Shown piece by piece: positions 60,150 through 64,000 of a stretch of DNA of 64,000 nucleotides; positions within the stretch are counted from its first letter, which is position 1; each line of letters begins with the position of its first letter. Made by a program: the position numbers and the translations under genes. The notes beneath the pieces are model-generated. The model searched no databases, had not been told where the DNA came from, and saw nothing but the letters and a program-made list of their open reading frames with translations. This DNA is from Mesorhizobium sp. M8A.F.Ca.ET.218.01.1.1 (GTDB lineage Bacteria; Pseudomonadota; Alphaproteobacteria; Rhizobiales; Rhizobiaceae). The DNA lies in contig NZ_SRUZ01000006.1 in assembly GCF_004791165.1 (NCBI RefSeq), forward strand, positions 434,001-498,000. The letters run 5' to 3'.

Positions 60150-60833
60150 CTATTTCTGTGTCGTTGCCTGCATGATCCGGGCCGTATCGACGGCCGACTC
60201 CGCGATCGCCGCGCGCACCAGCGCGCGCGCCGCCCATTGCGCGACCGACATCGTCCGGCGGCTGTCCAGCCCCCATATATCCTTGAGCACGATCAGCACC
60301 TCCACACCGAAGATCAGCGACAGCGCCTGCGCCAGCCGGTTGAAGTCGCGCGGCGGCAAGCGGCCCTCGAGTGGCGCCAGCGCCTCCTTCAGCAATTCGA
60401 CCCGATGGCCGCGCGTGAAGGCCGGCTCGCCGCCCAGCGTGCCCGCCTGGCGCCGCGCCCATTGATCAAGCGACAACTTCAACGCTGCCTTGAATGTGGC
60501 CTCGAAGGCCTCGATGCGCGGCATGGCCGTGTCGAACAGTTCGGCCACGCGGCGCTCGGCATCGGCGGCGGTGGATTTCCAGGTGAGGATCGGCCCGAGC
60601 CCCTCGTCGACGACCGCCTGCACCAACGCTGACTGGCTCGGAAAATAGCGATAGGCGGTGGCGCGGGACACTTGCGCCGCCTCCGCCACTTCGCTGACCG
60701 AGGGGGTGACACCCGCCTGCATCAGCCTTGTCGCCGTCTCCAGCATCAGCCGTTTCGTACGCGCGCGGGGTCCGCGCTCGGCTCTCTCACCGGTATCGTC
60801 GTTCGTTGCCGGTTGTTGACGTGAGACATCCAT
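60150..60833 (-). CDS. TetR-family transcriptional regulator
   Basis: A 227-residue regulator with the TetR helix-turn-helix near residues 45-70 (SVSEVAEAAQVSRATAYRYFPSQSALV) and a helical ligand domain with WARRQAGTL and LIFGVEVLIVLKDIWGLD. The N-terminal 25 residues are disordered and charged. The ATG at 60833 is chosen because the open frame beyond crosses the divergent promoter. It is divergent from the UPF0261 operon, its most likely target. Confidence 0.88.
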   Translation of the reverse strand: MDVSRQQPATNDDTGERAERGPRARTKRLMLETATRLMQAGVTPSVSEVAEAAQVSRATAYRYFPSQSALVQAVVDEGLGPILTWKSTAADAERRVAELFDTAMPRIEAFEATFKAALKLSLDQWARRQAGTLGGEPAFTRGHRVELLKEALAPLEGRLPPRDFNRLAQALSLIFGVEVLIVLKDIWGLDSRRTMSVAQWAARALVRAAIAESAVDTARIMQATTQK

Positions 60834-60933
60834 ACCAATACGATACGCGCGTCTCAAAAAATTGCAATGGCAGCCCAGCGCGACCCTGGCGATGAGACAC
60901 ACGCATCGCAGCCGCCAGGATTGGGGACCCTTG

Positions 60934-62127
60934 ATGAAGCGCGTCTATGTGGTGGGCACGACCGACACGAAAGGCGAGGAACTCGGCTTCCTGGCCGATG
61001 CCATCGCTGCCACCGGCGCAGTAGTCTGCCGTGTCGATGTCGGAACGCGCGAGGCAACAATATCTGTCGACATCGGTGCCACCGATGTCGCGGCGCATCA
61101 TCCCGGCGGCAGCACGGCCGTGCTCGGCGGCAATGACCGTGGCGCGGCGGTCGCCGCCATGGGCGTCGCCTTCACCCGTTTCATCCAGTCGCGAAATGAC
61201 ATTGCCGGCGTGATCGGCATCGGCGGCGGCGGCGGCACCTCGATCGTCACCGCGGGCATGCGCGCGCTGCCGCTCGGCCTGCCTAAGATCATGGTCTCGA
61301 CGCTGGCCTCCGGCGACACCGCTCCCTATGTCGACGTCTCCGACATCGTCATGATGCCATCGGTGACCGACATGGCCGGCCTCAACCGGCTGTCGCGTGT
61401 CGTGCTGCACAACGCCGCCCAGGCGATAGCGGGCATGGCAGGCAATCCAGCGCCGGCAGCGGACGGCAAGGCGTCGATCGGCCTCACCATGTTCGGCGTC
61501 ACCACGCCTTGCGTGACCGCAATCGCCGATCGATTGCGCGACGTCTACGACTGCATGGTCTTCCATGCCACCGGCACCGGAGGCCGCAGCATGGAGAAAT
61601 TGGCCGACAGCAGCCTGCTGTCAGGTGTCATCGACATCACCACGACGGAGGTTTGCGACCTGCTGTTCGGCGGCGTTCTGCCGGCGACGCAGGATCGTTT
61701 CGGTGCCATCGCCCGCACCGGCCTGCCCTATGTCGGCTCGGTCGGCGCACTCGACATGATCAACTTCTGGGCGCCTTCGACCATCCCGGAACAGCATCGC
61801 GACCGGCTGTTCTACGAGCATAACCCCAACGTCACGCTGATGCGCACGACCGCGCAGGAATGCCGCGCGATCGGCGAATGGATCGGCACCAGGCTCGCCC
61901 AGTGCGAAGGTCCGGTGCATTTCCTGATCCCGGAAAAAGGCGTCTCCGCGCTCGACATCGAAGGCGGCGCCTTCTTCGATCCGGAAGCCGACGCCGTCCT
62001 GTTCGACGCCATCGAGCGCACCATCAGGCCAGATGCGACGCGCCGCGTCACCCGCCTGCCGCTGCACATCAACGACCCCGAATTCGCCCAAGCGGCAACC
62101 GCCGCCTTCCTCGACATTGCCAGATAG
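60934..62127 (+). CDS. Tm-1-like ATP-binding protein (UPF0261)
   Basis: A 397-residue protein of the UPF0261/Tm-1-like family. Recognised by YVVGTTDTKGEELGFL at the start, GIGGGGGTSIVTAGMRALPLGLPKIMVSTLASGDT, VTDMAGLNRLSRVVLHNAA and FGVTTPCV. Plant Tm-1 inhibits tobamovirus replication and has ATP-binding folds; bacterial members have no known role. The ATG at 60934 follows GGGGACCCTTG. It lies 12 bases before the TIM-barrel gene, its usual partner. Confidence 0.93.
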   Translation: MKRVYVVGTTDTKGEELGFLADAIAATGAVVCRVDVGTREATISVDIGATDVAAHHPGGSTAVLGGNDRGAAVAAMGVAFTRFIQSRNDIAGVIGIGGGGGTSIVTAGMRALPLGLPKIMVSTLASGDTAPYVDVSDIVMMPSVTDMAGLNRLSRVVLHNAAQAIAGMAGNPAPAADGKASIGLTMFGVTTPCVTAIADRLRDVYDCMVFHATGTGGRSMEKLADSSLLSGVIDITTTEVCDLLFGGVLPATQDRFGAIARTGLPYVGSVGALDMINFWAPSTIPEQHRDRLFYEHNPNVTLMRTTAQECRAIGEWIGTRLAQCEGPVHFLIPEKGVSALDIEGGAFFDPEADAVLFDAIERTIRPDATRRVTRLPLHINDPEFAQAATAAFLDIAR

Positions 62128-62139
62128 TGAGACCCAGAC

Positions 62140-63006
62140 ATGCCAGCCATACCGCGCAAGGACATATTGAAGAAGTTCAGGGGAATGATCGACAAGGGCG
62201 TGCCGATCGTCGGCGGCGGCGCCGGCACCGGCCTGTCGGCCAAGGCCGAGGAAGCCGGCGGCATCGACCTGATCATCATCTACAATTCCGGCCGCTACCG
62301 CATGGCGGGTCGCGGCTCGGCCGCCGGCCTGCTCGCCTATGGCAACGCCAACGAGATCGTCAAGGAGATGGCCTACGAGGTCTTGCCGGTGGTCAAGAAG
62401 ACCCCGGTGCTGGCCGGCGTCAACGGCACCGATCCCTTCGTCATCATGCCGCTGCTTTTGGCGGAACTGAAGACGATGGGCTTTTCCGGCGTGCAGAATT
62501 TTCCGACCATCGGCCTGTTCGACGGCAGCATGCGGCAGAGTTTCGAAGAAACCGGCATGGGCTTCGGCCTCGAGGTCGACATGATCGCCGAGGCGCACAA
62601 GCTCGACCTCTTGACCACGCCTTATGTCTTCAACCCCGAAGAAGCGCGTGCCATGACCAAGGCCGGAGCCGACATCGTCGTCGCCCATATGGGGGTGACG
62701 ACGGGCGGCTCGATCGGCGCCACCTCGGCCAGGTCGCTCGACGACTGCGTCGTTGCCATCGACGCCATTGCCGAGGCAGCGCGCTCGGTGCGCAAGGATG
62801 TTATCCTGCTTTGCCATGGCGGCCCGATCTCGATGCCGGACGATGCGCGCTACATCCTCTCCCATGCCAAGGGCCTGCACGGCTTCTATGGCGCGAGCTC
62901 GATGGAACGGCTGCCGGCGGAAGCCGCGATCGCCAGGCAGACGGCGGATTTCAAGGCCGTCACACTGGGCGACGACAGAGCGCCCGCGAAGAAAAAGAAG
63001 GGATGA
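62140..63006 (+). CDS. PEP-hydrolase-like TIM-barrel protein
   Basis: A 288-residue protein of the phosphoenolpyruvate hydrolase-like/TIM-barrel signal transduction family, which is nearly always encoded with UPF0261 proteins. Features include PIVGGGAGTGLSAKAEEAGGIDLIIIYNSGRYRMAGRGS, AGVNGTDPF, GVQNFPTIGLFDG and VAHMGVTTGGSIGA. In plants the Tm-1 protein has both parts fused, which supports a joint function. No reaction is established for the bacterial pair. Confidence 0.92.
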   Translation: MPAIPRKDILKKFRGMIDKGVPIVGGGAGTGLSAKAEEAGGIDLIIIYNSGRYRMAGRGSAAGLLAYGNANEIVKEMAYEVLPVVKKTPVLAGVNGTDPFVIMPLLLAELKTMGFSGVQNFPTIGLFDGSMRQSFEETGMGFGLEVDMIAEAHKLDLLTTPYVFNPEEARAMTKAGADIVVAHMGVTTGGSIGATSARSLDDCVVAIDAIAEAARSVRKDVILLCHGGPISMPDDARYILSHAKGLHGFYGASSMERLPAEAAIARQTADFKAVTLGDDRAPAKKKKG

Positions 63007-63012
63007 TGAGAG

Positions 63013-63429
63013 ATGACCGACAAGAGCAAGGTGTTTGTCTATCCGAAGGACGTCAGCGCCTTCGGCTTCGACTGGGGGAAATTGTCCCTGACCGTTGCGC
63101 CCGAAGTGAATGGCGCGACCCGCTTTTCCGGCGGCGTCGTCGACCTGCCCTCGGGCAAGGGCCATACCCGCCACAACCATCCGGGCGCCGAGGAAATCAT
63201 CTTCGTCATTTCGGGCCACGGCGAACAGATGGTCGAGGACGAGAAGGGCAATCCGGTGGTCGAAAAGGTTGGCCCCGGCTGCACAATCTATGTGCCGGAA
63301 AGCCGGTTCCACTCGACGCTCAACACTGGTGACGGGCCGATGCAGCTGTTTGTGGTCTATTCGCCGGCCGGGCCGGAACTGATGCTAAGGGAGCTTCCGG
63401 ATTTCAGGCTGATCCCGGCGGGGGAGTGA
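63013..63429 (+). CDS. Cupin-domain protein
   Basis: A 138-residue single-domain cupin. The two cupin motifs are clear: G-x-H-x-R-H-x-H in GHTRHNHPGAEEIIFVISGHGEQ and G-x-x-x-x-P-x-x-x-H-x-x-x-N near YVPESRFHSTLNTGDGPMQLFV. The His set could bind a metal. It starts 6 bases after the TIM-barrel gene and completes the operon. Substrate unknown. Confidence 0.9.
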   Translation: MTDKSKVFVYPKDVSAFGFDWGKLSLTVAPEVNGATRFSGGVVDLPSGKGHTRHNHPGAEEIIFVISGHGEQMVEDEKGNPVVEKVGPGCTIYVPESRFHSTLNTGDGPMQLFVVYSPAGPELMLRELPDFRLIPAGE

Positions 63430-63448
63430 ACCCTTCGAGGGTCGCGCC

Positions 63449-63589
63449 GCCCCTCATTGTCCTGCCGGACATTTCTCCCCGTATAGTGACGGGGAGAAAT
63501 ATGCTGTCATCGCCGCTTTCGCCAATCGCCGAAGCTGCGTTCTTCTCCCCGTTCTACGGGGAGAAGGTGCCGGCAGGCGGATGAGGGGC
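63449..63589. repeat. Two inverted copies of the CTCCCCG/CGGGGAG palindrome
   Basis: Copy 1 (63449-63499) is nearly identical to the copy at 32936-32987, and copy 2 (63542-63589) resembles 32787-32839. They are again in opposite orientations, this time in the mirror order, and lie between the convergent cupin and M24 genes. Confidence 0.85.
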
Positions 63590-63606
63590 AGCGCCAGCCT
63601 TGGGCA

Positions 63607-64000
63607 TCATGAAATCCCACCCCTATTCCAACCCCGCCCGCGATCGCCAAACATCACATATCCCGCCTCAGTCACCGCCAGCGTGTCCTCCAGCTTGATG
63701 AAGCCGCGCGTCGGGTGAAGCATGGTGGTCTCCACCGACAGCACCATGTTTTTCTCAAGCGGTTTGGCCGCATAGGTGCCTTCATAGGTCACCGGATGGT
63801 TGGTCATCAGGAACGGCGCCTCATGGGTGATCAAGCCCATGCCGTGGGCGAAGAAATCCGTATAGGGCGCGACTTTGGATTTCTTCAGCACGCCCTCGGC
63901 GTAAGCAATCATGTCGCCGCCCAGCACACCTGCCCTGACCTTCGAAAACGCCGCCTGCTGCACCGTCTCGACCTCGGCCAGCAGATCCTCCAACTCGGCA
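63607..64000 (-). CDS. M24-family peptidase (Xaa-Pro type), C-terminal part
   Basis: The frame is open at the right edge, so the N terminus lies outside the window. The visible 130 residues hold M24 metal-site segments: HGMGLITHEAPF (His residues of the pita-bread fold), the VLSVETTML segment where family members have E-x-x/E, and LEDTLAVTEAG near the end with the last Glu ligand. Whether it is a proline dipeptidase or a creatinase-like enzyme cannot be told from this part. Confidence 0.82.
   Translation of the reverse strand, partial: AELEDLLAEVETVQQAAFSKVRAGVLGGDMIAYAEGVLKKSKVAPYTDFFAHGMGLITHEAPFLMTNHPVTYEGTYAAKPLEKNMVLSVETTMLHPTRGFIKLEDTLAVTEAGYVMFGDRGRGWNRGGIS

Noticed and set aside
61621..63312. 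563-codon minus-strand frame over the UPF0261, TIM-barrel and cupin genes
   Set aside because: It crosses three well-supported genes and looks like a reverse-frame shadow with a His/Gly/Arg/Asp-rich composition.
1..64000. tRNA, rRNA or riboswitch genes
   Set aside because: I looked through the intergenic gaps and saw no cloverleaf, rRNA segment or recognisable riboswitch core. A dedicated scan (tRNAscan, Rfam) would be needed to exclude small RNAs.

Overview
The window is a GC-rich, gene-dense stretch from a Rhizobiales-type alphaproteobacterium, most likely Mesorhizobium or a close relative. The reasons are the many sugar ABC transporters, the Gfo/Idh/MocA dehydrogenases paired with xylose-isomerase-like TIM barrels, the phn/pho (PhnCDE-type) cluster, and intergenic palindromes of the kind common in rhizobial genomes. 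The genus is an inference from style, not a marker-gene result. I see no rRNA, tRNA, CRISPR array, IS element, phage gene or clear pseudogene. The region reads as accessory catabolic and transport DNA.

Layout. 1-5.4 kb: the end of a CapA-like gene, a secreted MORN-repeat protein, and two divergent secreted serine proteases (V8-like and trypsin-like). 5.4-14.2 kb: a seven-gene leftward operon (CUT1 sugar ABC transporter, TIM-barrel isomerase, Gfo/Idh/MocA dehydrogenase, aldo/keto reductase) facing a LacI regulator, with two mirror-image operators between them. 14.2-15.6 kb: gnd. 15.8-19.1 kb: a copper-handling operon (DUF2946, PCuAC, YcnI-like, CopC-CopD). 19.2-28 kb: a GntR regulator with two apparent DNA-binding modules, a UxaA-family dehydratase, an aldose dehydrogenase, an RbsBAC-type transporter and a zinc dehydrogenase. 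28-39.6 kb: a C-P lyase and phosphonate/phosphate uptake cluster, phnF/phnGHIJK-L-acyltransferase-2H phosphoesterase-phnCDEE, with PHO-box-like repeats. No phnM, phnN or phnP is present in the window.

39.8-47.4 kb: a divergent catabolic locus (three TIM-barrel isomerases, a Gfo/Idh/MocA dehydrogenase, a mandelate-racemase-family enzyme, a FadR-type regulator and a 2-hydroxyacid dehydrogenase) that has no transporter of its own. 47.4-54.1 kb: small unrelated units (possible lipoprotein, amidase, GFA protein, SDR/TetR pair, MFS/AraC pair, secreted cupin). 54.1-59.8 kb: a sugar-type ABC transporter with two different ATPases and a tiny membrane protein. 60.1-63.4 kb: a TetR regulator divergent from a UPF0261 (Tm-1-like), PEP-hydrolase-like TIM barrel and cupin operon. 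The window ends inside an M24 peptidase gene.

The most interesting signal is regulatory. The transporter at 54-60 kb and the catabolic locus at 40-47 kb each carry the same promoter layout: TTGAC, a 12-13 nt gap, then the palindrome TGGTAATACCA over the -10 region. This is the TGGTnnnACCA class bound by FadR/PdhR/LldR-type GntR proteins, and such a regulator is encoded at 45653-46372. I propose one regulon in which the transporter feeds an uncharacterised sugar-acid or glycoside pathway. Other linked signals are a shared motif in front of the UxaA gene and the RbsB-type gene, and two PHO boxes plus a perfect inverted repeat in the phosphonate cluster.
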